The translations under genes were made by a program, and so were the position numbers. Below, piece by piece: positions 1 to 10,089 of a DNA stretch of 64,000 bases (positions are counted from its first letter, which is position 1; the number at the start of each line of letters is the position of its first letter). The notes beneath the pieces were generated by a model. It was not told where the DNA came from, searched no databases, and saw only the letters and a list, made by a program, of their open reading frames with translations. Source of the stretch: Erinaceus europaeus (Eukaryota > Chordata > Mammalia > Eulipotyphla > Erinaceidae). The stretch lies in NCBI RefSeq assembly GCF_950295315.1, contig NC_080179.1, forward strand, positions 69,220,615 through 69,284,614, in the 5' to 3' direction.

Positions 1-525
1 GCTTCCTGTTTATTAATTAGTCAATGGTTTTCACATTATGCTACTTCAGTGAAAACCTAGAGATATAATTGACATAAATCATATTAATTTCAAGAGTCTA
101 ACCATGATTTGACATGTTACTTTTATTTTTTTTGAAACACTGGTGTTTTGAAAAGCTTTGTGCAGAAATGCAGAGGAAGTTTAGTTCTCTCAAGTATCAG
201 GTCATTTACTAAAGCCACAATAATTAAATCACTAGGATCTTGGTGAACCATTAGAACAGAGAAATAACTCATAAAGAGTCATTATAGGATTCTTTATTCC
301 CTACCGCTACAGAACAGTGGGAAGATTAGGCAGTTGGATAATATGGGCAACTAGATTTTGCTCATCAAACCTCGCATCATACTAAACAATCATTTCAGAT
401 TAAATATAGATCTCCTGTGAAACAGAAAAGCAAGGTGAACTATCTAAAGAGGAAAATAGATTCTCTTTATGATCCAGGTGTGAGAATACTAAAAGTAGGT
501 GGGAATCAATACGCTATATGGAAAT
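1..525. other. AT-rich sequence, nothing recognised
   Basis: I see no open frame with family resemblance, no SINE and no clear L1 segment here. The stretch ends at the direct repeat that opens the composite L1 insertion. Confidence 0.6.
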
Positions 526-1202
526 TAAGAACTTTTATTTATTTATTTTTTTATTTATTTAAGAAAGTAGAGATTAACAAAACCATAGAATAAGAGGGGT
601 ACAATTCCACACAATTCCCATCACCCGATCTCCATATCCCATCCCCTCCCCTGATAGCCTTGCCATTCTCTGTCTCTCTGGGAGTATGGACCCAGGGTCG
701 TTGTGGGTTGCAGAGGGTGGAAGGTCTGGCTTCTGTAATTGCTTCCCCGCTGAACATGGGCGTTGACTGGTCGATCCATACTCCCAGTCTGCCTCTCTCT
801 TTCCCTAGTAGGGTGGGTCTCTGGGGAAGTGGAGCTCCAGGACACACTGATGGGGTCATCTGTCCAGGAAAGTCTGGTCGGCATCATGCTGGCATCTGGA
901 ACCTGGTGACTGAAAAGAGCGTTAACATACAAAGCCAAACAAATTGCTGAACAATCATGGACCTAAAGACTGGAATAGTGCAGATGGAGTGTTGGGGGGT
1001 ATTCCCTGCAGGCTCTTGTGTACTGCTTTCAGGTATATATTTTTCCCTAGTTTATGGGCACAGGTGAGCCTATGCTCTATCTCAGGGGACCTGGACCATA
1101 TCTAGGTTTGGGGACTTTATTGGGGAGTGGAACACCTGGAGTGAAATTAGAGAATACTATGAAAGGAAAGGTCTCACCCGAGTGATGAAGCCGAAGGGTT
1201 GT

Positions 1203-1555
1203 TGTTGTTAAAATTTTCGGCGGCTCTAGCTGGCCAGGCTAGCTTCACGACGGGTAACAGAGACGTGGAGACAACGGCTGGGCAGGGAAGCTGTATTTCT
1301 TTATTCAGGAACAACGATTCATAAACTAAACCAGACTAATCACCAAACAGAACTCTGCTGTCTCTTTGCGGCGGCGCAAGCACTCTCGAACTCTGCAACT
1401 CTCCAACTCAGGAACTCTTCAACTCTGTCACTCTGGAACTCTGGAACTCTGGCGGGGTCCCTTCGGGGCGGGGCCAAGCGGGCCTGCGAAATTAACAGGA
1501 CTGATCCAATTCTCTTGGCGGGGGAGAACTAGAACCCAATGTAAAACATTGAACA
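1203..1555 (-). repeat. LTR, left copy (minus orientation)
   Basis: Read on the minus strand it starts TGTTCAATG and ends TTTTAACAACA. The polyadenylation signal AATAAA lies at 1300-1305 (minus). It aligns without gaps to the right LTR, with about 14 differences by eye (about 4%). Three of those fall in the first ten bases of U3. No polypurine tract lies beside its U3 end at 1556. Confidence 0.85.
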
Positions 1556-1676
1556 GCCAGCGGGAATAGCCAGCGGGCGGGAGGCGAGGCGCGGAGCTGC
1601 TGTTTCCACCTGGTTAAACAGCCAGCCAGCCTGCTGCGCCCAGACAACCCCGCGCACTGCGCCCGCAGCCCACAGG

Positions 1677-1850
1677 AGGCCGACGCCAGCACACAAGAGC
1701 CCCAAGAGCCCGACGCCAGCATGCAAGAGGCTGACGCCAGCACACAGGAGCCCAATGCCAGCACGCAGGAGCCCAATGCCAGCATGCTGGAGCCCGAACA
1801 CGCTGGAGCCCGATTCCACCACGCAGGAGCCCGATGCCAGCACGCAGGCC
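1677..1850 (+). repeat. Imperfect 21-bp tandem repeat in the LTR element
   Basis: Units resemble GGAGCCCAATGCCAGCACGC plus one base and recur about eight times with substitutions. The multiple-of-three period keeps frames open and gives seven-residue Ala-Ser-Thr-Gln-Glu-Pro-Asn-like repeats. This explains several overlapping open frames that are probably not genes. Confidence 0.7.
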
Positions 1851-2512
1851 AGCCCACAGGAGCCGGCTCTCCACCGTGTGGCGCAGGGCACTGGACGCGT
1901 GATCCCTCCACGCTGCTCGGCCACTGCGAGCAGGGCAGCAGACATGGCAGGGCCATGGGGTAGGGCCGCGGTGGCCTATCATGGCCGCCACCCCTGGGCA
2001 CCTAGGCCCACGCCTTCTACAAAGCTGGCCTGCCCGCCCTCTTGCTATGAATTCTGGAATGATCCCGGACCTCCCGGACCCCCGGGCTCCCTGCCGAAAC
2101 TGGGCACACGAGATCTCCAGCTGCCGGTCCGGTCTGAAGGCAGACAAGCTGGAGTACGCAGAGATTTGTGCAGAGATCGCAACCTGCAATTCCTAGAAGT
2201 GAAGTTGCCCAAGAGACCACAACTGGACAACACACCCCCCAACAACTAGGACAGTACAGATTTAAATTCGTGTTTAAAATGACATGTCTTCGTAACAAAG
2301 GTTTCTCTCCTTGTGTATTAATGACCATGTTTATGTGTATGTTTAAAGTTTAGTAAACAGTAACTTTAAGGCTAAATTCTTACTAGTAAAAGTTAAATTA
2401 AAAAGGTTTTCAACATAATTCTCATAAAGATAAAATTAACTTACAAAAGTTAATTTAAAGTCTAAGGTAAAAATTAGTTAACAATCAATATATTTTAACT
2501 AAGTTGGTCTAA

Positions 2513-2573
2513 ACAAAAGGTTAAATAGACTTGTTGATATGTAAAACTCTCCATTACCTTCTCTATTGGAAAT
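2513..2573 (+). repeat. 61-bp direct repeat, copy 1 (copy 2 at 2651-2711)
   Basis: Both copies start ACAAAAGGTTAAA, contain TTGTTGATATGTAAAA in the middle and end near TTCTCTATT(G/A)GAAAT. They lie 138 bp apart in the AT-rich half of the LTR element and differ at several positions, so the duplication is older than a recent tandem slip. Confidence 0.75.
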
Positions 2574-3034
2574 GGTAGATCACACAATGGCTATGCTAAT
2601 TATTCTCATGCCTGAGGTTTCCTTTCCTGACTCCATCTTGAATGGGTGTAACAAAAGGTTAAAAGACGTTGTTGATATGTAAAAGTCTCAAATTCCTTCT
2701 CTATTAGAAATATGCTAATAACAAGTTTTGTTTCATAGTAAGTAAATTGCAGCCAGCTGCCTTTGGGACTCTAGGCCGTTCCCCACCCCCATGCAAATGC
2801 CCGTCAAGGCAAGTACGCCCCCCAGAGGCAAGAAATGTTTTTTTTTTTTTAAGCTGATAAAGTTTTGCTCACAGAGACAAGATAAGGCCCCCTCGGGCCT
2901 TCCCTTGGCAGCACACTGGTTCTTGTTGCTTGCTTACATGTTTCTCCGTGTTTGTGCCAGTTTCTTTTTTAAAAATGCGTGTATGATATATGTTTCTGTT
3001 CACCCCACACCCTTGATACTGTAGTCATTTAGTT

Positions 3035-3050
3035 AAAAAGAAAAGGGGGA
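3035..3050 (+). promoter_or_regulatory. Polypurine tract before the right LTR
   Basis: AAAAAGAAAAGGGGGA ends two bases before the TGTT that opens the right LTR. This is the standard site for plus-strand primer formation in retroviral elements. It identifies the right repeat as a genuine 3' LTR and the plus strand as the sense strand of at least the right half. Confidence 0.8.
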
Positions 3051-3052
3051 AT

Positions 3053-3405
3053 TGTTGTATGCTTTACATTGGGTTCTAGTTCTCCCCCGCCAAGAGAATT
3101 GGATCAGTCCTGTTAATTTCGCAGGCCCACTTGGCCCCACCCCGAAGGGACCCCACCAGAGTTCGAGAGTTCCAGAGTGACAGAGTTGAAGAGTTCCTGA
3201 ATTGGAGAGTTGCAGAGTTCGAGAGTGCTTGCGCCGCCGCAAAGAGACAGCAGAGTTCTGTTTGGTTATTAGTTTGGTTTAGTTTATGAATCGTTGTTCC
3301 TGAATAAAGAAATACAGCTTCCCTGCCCAGCCATTGTCTCCGCATCTCTGTTACCCATCGTGAAGCTAGCCTGGCCAGCTAGAGCCGCCGAAAATTTTAA
3401 CAACA
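3053..3405 (+). repeat. LTR, right copy (plus orientation)
   Basis: It starts TGTTGTATGC and ends TTTTAACAACA, with AATAAA at 3303-3308. The middle holds a run of related short motifs (AGAGTTC, AGAGTTG) between about 3160 and 3225. TG...CA ends, the polypurine tract at its left and GGTTGT at its right all support the boundary. Confidence 0.85.
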
Positions 3406-3733
3406 GGTTGTCATTCCACACCTGAGGTGTCTGGTCACAGTCTGAAGTGAAGCATGCTGGGGTGGCACTCGTTGCGTTGATTAGGTTGTGATCCGCAAAT
3501 GCAATATTATTTGATTTGAATTGAGAGCAGCATGCAGAAAAGTGGGCCCCGCCCTAAGGTTCCAGGACTGGGGGAAATATAGGCTCTATAGTGGAAATGT
3601 GAGGTTCTGTTATCATCACATTATTTGGGGATAGGGTTAACTTTGGAAAGTCCTTTTGATAGGGTTTGGGGTATAATACCCAGCATCTTGTATATAGCTG
3701 TGTTGTTGGTTCTGTTCTCCCTGGTCTAGGCTT

Positions 3734-4282
3734 TTGGGTTCCAGGTTGCTGATTGTCAGAGAGATGCAAATAAAGACAACAATGCGATACCACCTCACTC
3801 CTGTGAGAATGGCATACATCAAAAAGGAAAGCAGCAACAAATGTTGGAGAGGCTGTGGGGACAGTGGAACCCTTCTACACTGCTGGTGGGAATGTAAATT
3901 GGTCCAGCCTCTCTGGAGAACATTCTGGAGAACTCTTACAAGGCTAGACATAGACCTTCCATATGACCCAGTAATTCCTCTCCTGGGGATATACCCCAAG
4001 GATTCCATAATGCCCAACCAAAAAGATGTGTGCACATCTATGTTCCTAGCAACACAATTAATAACAGCTAAAACCTGGAAGGAACCCAGGTGCCCAACAG
4101 CAGATGAGTGGCTGAGAAAGCTGTGGTACATATACACAATGGAATACTATGCAGCTATTAAGAACAATGAGCCCACCTTATCTGACCCATCTTGGACAGA
4201 GCTAGAAGGAATTATGTTAAGTGAGCTACGTCAGAAAGATAAAGATGAGTATGGGATGTCCCCACTCATCAACAGAAGTTGA
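3734..4282 (+). pseudogene. L1 ORF2 C-terminal fragment
   Basis: The open frame translates to the characteristic end of L1 ORF2 protein (endonuclease/reverse transcriptase of LINE-1). In order it shows [18 protein letters not shown], the Cys-rich CWRGCG...[15 protein letters not shown] segment, [20 protein letters not shown], and [16 protein letters not shown], then a stop at 4282. The endonuclease and polymerase domains are absent, so it cannot act alone. L1 identity starts near 3746; the ATG at 3734 is chance. The sequence after the stop to about 4584 is the L1 3'UTR. Confidence 0.9.
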
Positions 4283-4604
4283 GAAAGAAGAACAGAAAGG
4301 GAAACTAAAAGCAGGATCTGATTAAATCGAGAGCAGGGCATCAATGTAAAAACACTGTGGTGAAGGGGAGGGTGGACATTGGGCTTCCCGGCACAGTGGA
4401 GGGTGGGGGTGCGGGGGTGGGTGATGGGGATGGGACACAGTCTTTTGGTGGTGGGAGTGGTGTTTATGTACAATCCTATTAAAATGTAAACATTATATAA
4501 ACCACTATTTAATTAATATGAGAGGTGAAAAAGTGATGATATGTCTAGAAATTCTTAAAACACAGACTGAGTCTTTTTAATACATAAGAACTTTTATTTT
4601 TTAA

Positions 4605-4730
4605 TTTAATTTTTAAAAATTTATTTATTGGGGGATTAATGTTTTACAGTGGACATCAACTACAATAGTTTTCACATGCATAACATTTCTCAGTTTTCCA
4701 CAGAACACTTAAGACAGCATAGAGAAGCAC
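4605..4730 (-). mobile_element. L1 3'UTR fragment
   Basis: The sequence around GGGGGATTAATGTTTTACAG and CACATGCATAACATTTC matches the end of the L1 at 17.47 kb in this window (there GGGGAATTAATGTTTTACAT). On the minus strand it ends with an A-rich tail after CCCAATAAA, and is cut off within about 130 bp. The composite L1 landed in its T-rich edge. Confidence 0.7.
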
Positions 4731-4824
4731 AAGGCATCAAAGGACAGTTCAAGAGTTATGAAAACAAAGACAATAAAGGAAGGCATGCTGCATATTTCTG
4801 TCTACAGAAAAGTAAAAAAAAGAG

Positions 4825-5000
4825 TAGGGGTAGATAGTATAGTGGTTATGCAAAGAGACTGTCATGCCTGAGGCTCCTAAGTCCCAGGTTCAATCCCCCG
4901 CACCACCATAAGCCTGAGCTGAGCAGTGCTCTGGTGTTTCTCTCTGTGTCTTTCTCTCTCTGCATCTCTCTCAAAAATAAAATAAATAACATACTTAAAA
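4825..5000 (+). mobile_element. SINE C
   Basis: It has the C-type start with AGTGGTTATGCAAAGAGACT, the B-box GGTTCAATCCC near 4890, a pyrimidine stretch and an AAAATAAATAA-type tail. Confidence 0.85.
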
Positions 5001-6600
5001 AAAGAAGCCTTGAAAAATAAAAAAAGAAAAGTAAAAAAACAAACAAACAAAAAACAAGTAAAACTAGACTTGAGCTTAGGGATGAAACTGTGAAACAAAT
5101 CAGAGACCTTCATAAAAGCCAGTTCCCTTTGGCACTGGGTGAAGATGAGGGTGATGACTGGTCATTCCTATGTTTAATTGGGGAGTAATTATATAATAGC
5201 ATAATTTGTAGGATGTACTCTATAGCTCACCATATAAAACATTTAAAATAATATAAATAGCAAAAATCTATGGCCTGACTAAGTAACCATGATTAAACTA
5301 AATGTACTAGTGGCCCTGTATCCACTGGTGAAAGGTCTTTGGTTGTGTTTTCAGTTCTCTGTTCAGAACAGGACACTGCCTGTGTCTGGATGCAGGATTT
5401 CCATGGTATTCAAGGAGCCATGATTATAAAATTTTCAGAAATGTAAAACTGAAGTGGGTGACAGAAACAAGATTCAAAAATGGTCCTGACAGACTGTAAC
5501 TAGCACCAGACCCACAAGAGTTAAAGGATAGGAGTAATGTGCATATAACATACCCTGCTGACTGACTGCTTCAGGCTCAGGCAGAAAAGGCACACAGGGT
5601 TCTTGCTACCTGAGTGAGGTTCATAAAATCCATCTAGACATGTCAGACAGATAAGGTTCCAGGAGTCATCTTCTCAGGGACTCTGCTGAGCAGGTGGCTC
5701 TGGGACACAAAGGGAATTTAAATGCCCACCTGATTATTGCAGGTACATGGAGATCAGTCAGCTATCAGAGAGGATCAGAGAAGGGAATGCAAACAGATCC
5801 CTGAAGGAGGGGAAAAAAAGCCAAAACCCAACCTGCATGTCAACCAGGTGACAGTAACAGAGGAGGAAATAAAAACTCCAGCCTTGAAACAATGCTTTGT
5901 AAGTGGTTGCATAAGTAACAGCTCATGGAAAACGTAAATGTGTCCCAAATCATTGCTCAGACCCCCTCATTACAGTCATGTGGGACACAGAGAATTGAGA
6001 CAGTTACCACCATCAGCCACACAATTGTGACTGGAAACTGTAAGACTAGGTAGTAAAATGCTGAGACTTCTCACTACCCTCCCAAGTTCCGTTATTCTTC
6101 AAGTCCTCTGGCTGTGCTCATAAAAATCTTGACTTCAGGAAACCTTCCAGGTGTCATTAAACACAGACACTGGATCCCACCTGGTTGATGCAAGGAAGAT
6201 TCTGGCAGTCGCTATGAGGAAGCTGAGTTAAGCAGCACTCTTTCAAGACCTCTTCTGTCAACATCCCCCAAACCTTTCTGGCACAACTTAGGGGTATTCA
6301 TAAATTAGCTATACCAGCCTAGCATAGGTGAGAACTAGCCTAAAGATATAATTACTGCTTTGCTTGTCTGGATCGCCAACTCTGGCAAAGGCAGAGGCTG
6401 TATTTGTCTCAATTCCCACTGAATCCCCCAGGGCTCAGCACCAAGGAACACACAGTAATTACTGGGTGGGGGGTGGTGGTGGTGGTAAGAAATGCCAGCA
6501 GGCAGAGAGAATGGCAGGAAGGGAAGAAAAAAATCAGGTAAAGAGTCTTGGCAACACCTTCAGCCTAGTACTACAGTATAATAGGACTATTTCGAAAGCT
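5001..6600. other. Repeat-poor stretch, nothing recognised
   Basis: Apart from an A-rich patch near 5000-5060 and a GGT run at 6469-6487, I find no SINE or L1 sequence and no open frame with a known family signature. The 87-codon and 66-codon open frames here look random. Confidence 0.45.
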
Positions 6601-6839
6601 AAGTTATTGTTATATTGCAGTAGTTGAAGCCTGAGACCTAGATCAAAGGTGAGGAAACATCTGCACGCTTGGAGCCCAACAATCAGTGGCTATCTTTTTA
6701 AACATGAATTAAGAAAGTAGAGTTTAAAGATGCTGGGCTGAGTTGTCAGGAAATTGTGAGGTTGTGGTTGAGCTTGGTAGGGCTTGACTTGAGGGGACAT
6801 CCATCCTCTCATCTTATCAGACTTTTATCTACATAATCA

Positions 6840-7215
6840 TTGTTTTGCCTGAAATATCCCCACCCATTCTATTCCTTTGATCTCTCTTCTTTCTACCCTC
6901 AAGACCTCCCTGTCTGCAGGGTATTACTAATCCTACCAGTTAAAACCCTTGCAACAGTTGCTAAGGAAGTTCCTACATTTCCAGCCCTTTTGCCTTTCTC
7001 CACCCCTTTCCTAGCCATTTCTGTTTCTGACTTGCCACTTCTGGGTCTGCCCTTTAAAAGCCTTGGCTCTCTGATCAATAAAGAATCGAATTGTCTTGCC
7101 ATCATGAGTCTATTCCTGAGTCATCTCTCTCGCATCGCTGAGTGAGTAGCAGCCCAGGCTGGCTCCAGTCATGTTCTCTCCAACCCAGAGAGTATGCGTC
7201 TGGGAAGAGGCACCC
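6840..7215 (+). repeat. LTR-like sequence
   Basis: The stretch has a TATA-like TTTAAAAG near 7051, a polyadenylation signal ATCAATAAAGAATCG near 7075, and pyrimidine-rich CTCTCTCGCATCG after it. This arrangement is usual in the R-U5 part of mammalian retroviral LTRs. It could start at TGTTTTGCCTG (6840) and end at CCCAGCA (about 7215). I find no target duplication or partner LTR. Confidence 0.35.
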
Positions 7216-7344
7216 CCACACTAGCCCAGCACTGAGTGATGAGAGATTTGCAAACCAAGACCCTGAAACCACTGAAGAAATAAGGGCTGTGATGTTTGAA
7301 AGGAGAGGGAAGGAAACTACTGTATTTCAATTTACAAACAAGAT

Positions 7345-7530
7345 GTCATGAGGCAGACAGTGCAGGCCTGGTTCTCAGGCCTAACTATGCTTCCTTGTTA
7401 CCTGTCAGCTACTTAAAAATGCTGCTGCCTCTACCCAATCCAGACCAGCTGAAATGGAACCTGCTAGAATGTTGCTTGCCCATCTGCTTAGCACAAAACT
7501 CTGATGTAAAATTGAGAACTTGAAAATCTC
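7345..7530 (+). mobile_element. Old MER5-like (hAT-Charlie) DNA transposon remnant
   Basis: CTCAGGCCTAAC, ACTTAAAAATGCTGCTGCC, ACCCAATCCAGACC and AAACTCTGATGTAAAATTGAGAAC resemble, in order, a MER5-type non-autonomous element as I remember it. The match is by eye and diverged. Confidence 0.4.
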
Positions 7531-7585
7531 AAAACCAACACACAGAGAAAATAAAGGAAAAAAATACATACTTTTATCTTGCTAA

Positions 7586-7834
7586 GGGGGCTGGATGGTG
7601 GTGTACATATTACCAGACACAAGGACCCAGGTTCAACTTCCCCTTCTAACCTGCAGGACAGGAGTTTCACCAGTGTTGAAGCAGTGCTACAGGTGTCTCC
7701 CTCTCTCCTCTCCCTCTCTATCTCCACCTTTCCTTTCAATTTTTCTCTGTCTCTGATTGTGTTATGCAGGCACTGAGACCCAGCAATATCTTTGGTGGCA
7801 GTAAAAACAAACAAACAAACAACAACAACAACAA
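7586..7834 (+). mobile_element. SINE B with partial 3' module
   Basis: It starts GGGGCTGGATGGTGGTG, has B-box GGTTCAACTTC, a C/T-rich body, then a remnant of the extra 3' module (GCAGGCACTGAGACCCAGCA) and an AAAC/AAC tail. Confidence 0.8.
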
Positions 7835-8248
7835 AATGACCCTTCCTTATGTGAAATAATATGCAATAAAACACTGCATCAATTGGATTGGCAGCAAAGA
7901 GATTTTTATTATCTTATATCTGTATCCTTTTTTTTTTTTTTGAGTGTGGTAATGTTGACTTAGAAGTCTCTGTGTTTCAGGGATATAAATCCTCACCTCT
8001 TAGTGATGTGTATGGCCATAGCACTCTCATCACAAAAGGTACCCCGTCTACTATCCAGTTTATTCACAGCTTACTGGGCTCCCTCCATCCTGCTTCTGAA
8101 TTACTTCTGCCAATAATAAATATTTATTTTTATAATATATTTATTTATTTAGAGAGAAATCAGATCACTTCTCTAGCATATGTGGTATAAGAGTTAGAAT
8201 TTGGAGTCTTACCTATGATAGTTTTTCCTCATTAGAAAAATTTACAAC
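7835..8248. other. AT-rich spacer, nothing recognised
   Basis: It contains a T run near 7929-7940 and AT-rich sequence at 8110-8160 that could be a worn SINE tail. No gene-like signal. Confidence 0.45.
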
Positions 8249-8490
8249 AGGGTTCGGGTGGTGGCACGACTGGTTGAGAGCACATGTTACAGTGCTTAAG
8301 AGCCCAGGTTTAAGTTCCAGGTCCCCACCTGCAGGAGGAAAGCTTTTCAAGTGGTAAATCAGGGCTGCAGATGCTTCTCTGTCTCTCTCCCTCTCTATCA
8401 CCCCCTTAACTTTCAACTTCTAGCTTTTCTCTTTCCAATGAATAATAGTAATAAAAATTTTTAAAAAATTAAAAAAGTAAAAGTAAAATT
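8249..8490 (+). mobile_element. SINE B
   Basis: It shows GGTGGTGGCACGACTGGTTG, then GCACATGTTACAGTGC, CCCACCTGCAGGAGGAAAGC and an A-rich end. The B-box is mutated (GGTTTAAGTTCC). Confidence 0.85.
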
Positions 8491-8548
8491 TAAAACACTT
8501 TCTTATCTTAGATGATATTTCAGCTATATGAGTAAAGAAACAATCTCT

Positions 8549-8826
8549 GGAGGGGGGGGGGTTGTAGCACAACAGGTTAAACGCAGATGGTGCAAAGGAT
8601 ACTGGTTCAAGCCCCCGGCTCCCCACCTGCAGGGGAGTCGCTTCACACACAGTGAAGCAGATCTGCAGGTGTCTATCTTTCTCTCCCCCTCTTGGTCTTC
8701 CCTTCCTCTCTCCATTTCTCTTGGTCCTATCCAACAACAATGACATCAATAACAACAACAATAATAACTACAACAATGCAGCAACAAGAGCACCAAAAGG
8801 GAATACATAAATATTTTTTAAAAAGA
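8549..8826 (+). mobile_element. SINE A
   Basis: A run of Gs replaces the normal GGGAGTCGGG start; then come a mutated A-box, B-box GGTTCAAGCCC, GCTCCCCACCTGCAGGGGAG, a C/T-rich body, ATCCAACAACAATGACATC and an A/C-rich tail. Confidence 0.9.
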
Positions 8827-9135
8827 AGAAGGAACAACCTCCCACTTTAAAAAAGAGTCTCGGTAAATAAGTAATTATTTTACATGGTCAAATAGTTAAA
8901 ATGTCAAATTTTGTCTGTTTACTGTGAGCTTAGATTTAAAGAAACAATCGCGTTGGATTTTTTAAATTTATTTTATGCTTTAAAAAAATCAAATCTCAAC
9001 TAGTCTGCCCATTTTCAGAAGCTGTTGTCTCTACAGATTTATAGGCTTATTATTTCTCAGTTTTGCAGAGATTAGTGATCTGACCAATGTAGAGGTGAAA
9101 ATGACTAAGAGAACAGATTAAAAAACATAAAGGAA

Positions 9136-9332
9136 ATTGGAGCGCAGTGGTGCACCAGGCCAAGCACATACATTGCCATGCACAAGGACCTGGGTTCAAG
9201 CACTCAGTCACCACCTGCACAGGGAAAGCTTCATAAACAAAGAAGCAGTGCTGCAGGTCCCTTCCCTTCTCTCTCTCCCACCACTCTCAATTTCTCCCTA
9301 TCCTATCAAGATAAAGAGAGGAAGAAAGAAAG
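9136..9332 (+). mobile_element. SINE B
   Basis: It shows GCAGTGGTGCACCAGG, GCACAAGGACCTGGGTTCAA, CACCACCTGCACAGGG, a pyrimidine-rich body and an AAAGAGAGGAAG tail that abuts the next SINE directly. Confidence 0.85.
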
Positions 9333-9620
9333 AGTCAGGCAGTAGCTCAGCCAGTTAAGCGCAGGGGGCACAAAGCACAAAGACAAGCATAAGGATCCGG
9401 GTTCGAGCCCCCAGCTCCCCACCTGCAGGGGAGTCGCTTCACAGGTGGTGAAGCAGGTCTGCAGGTGTCTCTCTTTCTCTCCCCCTCTCTGTCTTCCCCT
9501 CCGCTCTCCATTTCTCTCTGTCCTATCCAACAACAAGGACATCAGTAACAACAACAATAATTACTACAACAATAAAAATACAATAAGGTCAACAAAAGGG
9601 AATAGATAAATATTTAAAAA
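9333..9620 (+). mobile_element. SINE A
   Basis: It runs GAGTCAGGCAGTAGCTCAG, GTTAAGCGCAGGGGGC, GGATCCGGGTTCGAGCCCCC, the standard C/T body and an AACAAC/AATAAATA tail. It appears to have landed in the tail of the preceding SINE B. Confidence 0.9.
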
Positions 9621-10089
9621 AGAGAGAGGAAGAAAGAAAGGAAGGAAGTGAAGAAGAGAGAGGTAGGAAGGAGAATGTGGGGACATGAACACAAACTCTG
9701 AGCATTTTGTCCATGTTTATAGTAGAAGTGGGGAAATGTTGGGACAAGAAAGTAATCAGCATATGGCTGACATCAGCCTACATGCTTGCTTCCGACTTAC
9801 ACAGACCTACAACGACTGGGTGCTTCCAAACATACGTAAGCACATAAGCACTTGCCTCTGGATATGCTCTCTGTTCCTGTGAACTCAGCTGGCTCCTGGT
9901 AACCGAACACGGGGAGTCAAGCTCTGGTAAGTTTAACTTAAAAGACTGTCCTATCCAGTCATTATGACTAGCTAATATTGGTCCCTTTGCCTATTTTGCT
10001 GTACGTAAATAATACCTTACCTTACCGCTATGCTGTGATGGAATAAACTCTCCATTTGTTTAAACCCTGAACCAAAGCTGTGACAGTAT
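9621..10089. other. Spacer, nothing certain
   Basis: A GA/GGAA-rich SINE-tail region is followed by unique sequence. GGAATAAACTCTCC near 10040 resembles a polyadenylation signal, but no LTR or gene structure surrounds it that I can defend. Confidence 0.4.

Larger units (their letters stand above)
1556..3052. other. Internal region of the LTR element, no retroviral genes
   Basis: The first roughly 550 bp (1556-2110) are GC- and CpG-rich; from about 2250 to 2760 the sequence is AT-rich. Open frames such as 1755-2249 (164 codons) are Pro/Gln/Ala-rich and match no gag, protease, polymerase or envelope feature that I recognise. No tRNA primer-binding site is evident next to the left LTR. Two internal duplications are listed separately. 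Confidence 0.6.
1203..3405. mobile_element. Non-autonomous class II-like LTR element with inverted LTRs
   Basis: Two 353-bp copies of one LTR bound this unit in opposite orientations. The 1203-1555 copy is on the minus strand and the 3053-3405 copy on the plus strand, so both outer ends are the U5 end (AAAATTTTAACAACA). The 6-mer GGTTGT lies immediately outside each end, at 1197-1202 and 3406-3411. Six bases is the usual target duplication of class II (ERVK-like) elements. A polypurine tract precedes the right LTR. No gag, pol or env can be recognised inside, so mobilisation must have been in trans. The element sits inside the older L1 insertion. Confidence 0.75.
541..4584 (-). mobile_element. 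L1 insertion with 5' inversion, split by an LTR element
   Basis: A 15-bp direct repeat, TAAGAACTTTTATTT, occurs at 526-540 and 4585-4599 and brackets this interval, which fits a target-site duplication. With the LTR element at 1203-3405 removed, the minus strand reads as two parts. The first, 4584-3746, is L1 ORF2 end plus 3'UTR in inverted (plus) orientation. The second, 3745-3412 continuing at 1202-541, is a 3' region ending in a T-rich (poly-A) tail at 541. That order is what twin-primed L1 integration produces. The 3' part carries the recurring window motif for GGAGGGGATGGGATATGGAG near 640-655 (minus strand). The link between the two halves is inferred from the shared flanking repeat and needs comparison with an intact copy. 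Confidence 0.65.

Noticed and set aside
1492..2249. Overlapping open frames of 138-191 codons on both strands
   Set aside because: They lie across a GC-rich 21-bp repeat array and part of an LTR. Length follows from composition and the multiple-of-three period; none shows a domain.
6840..7145. 101-codon open frame as a host exon
   Set aside because: The same stretch reads better as an LTR-like promoter and polyadenylation region; no splice sites fit.
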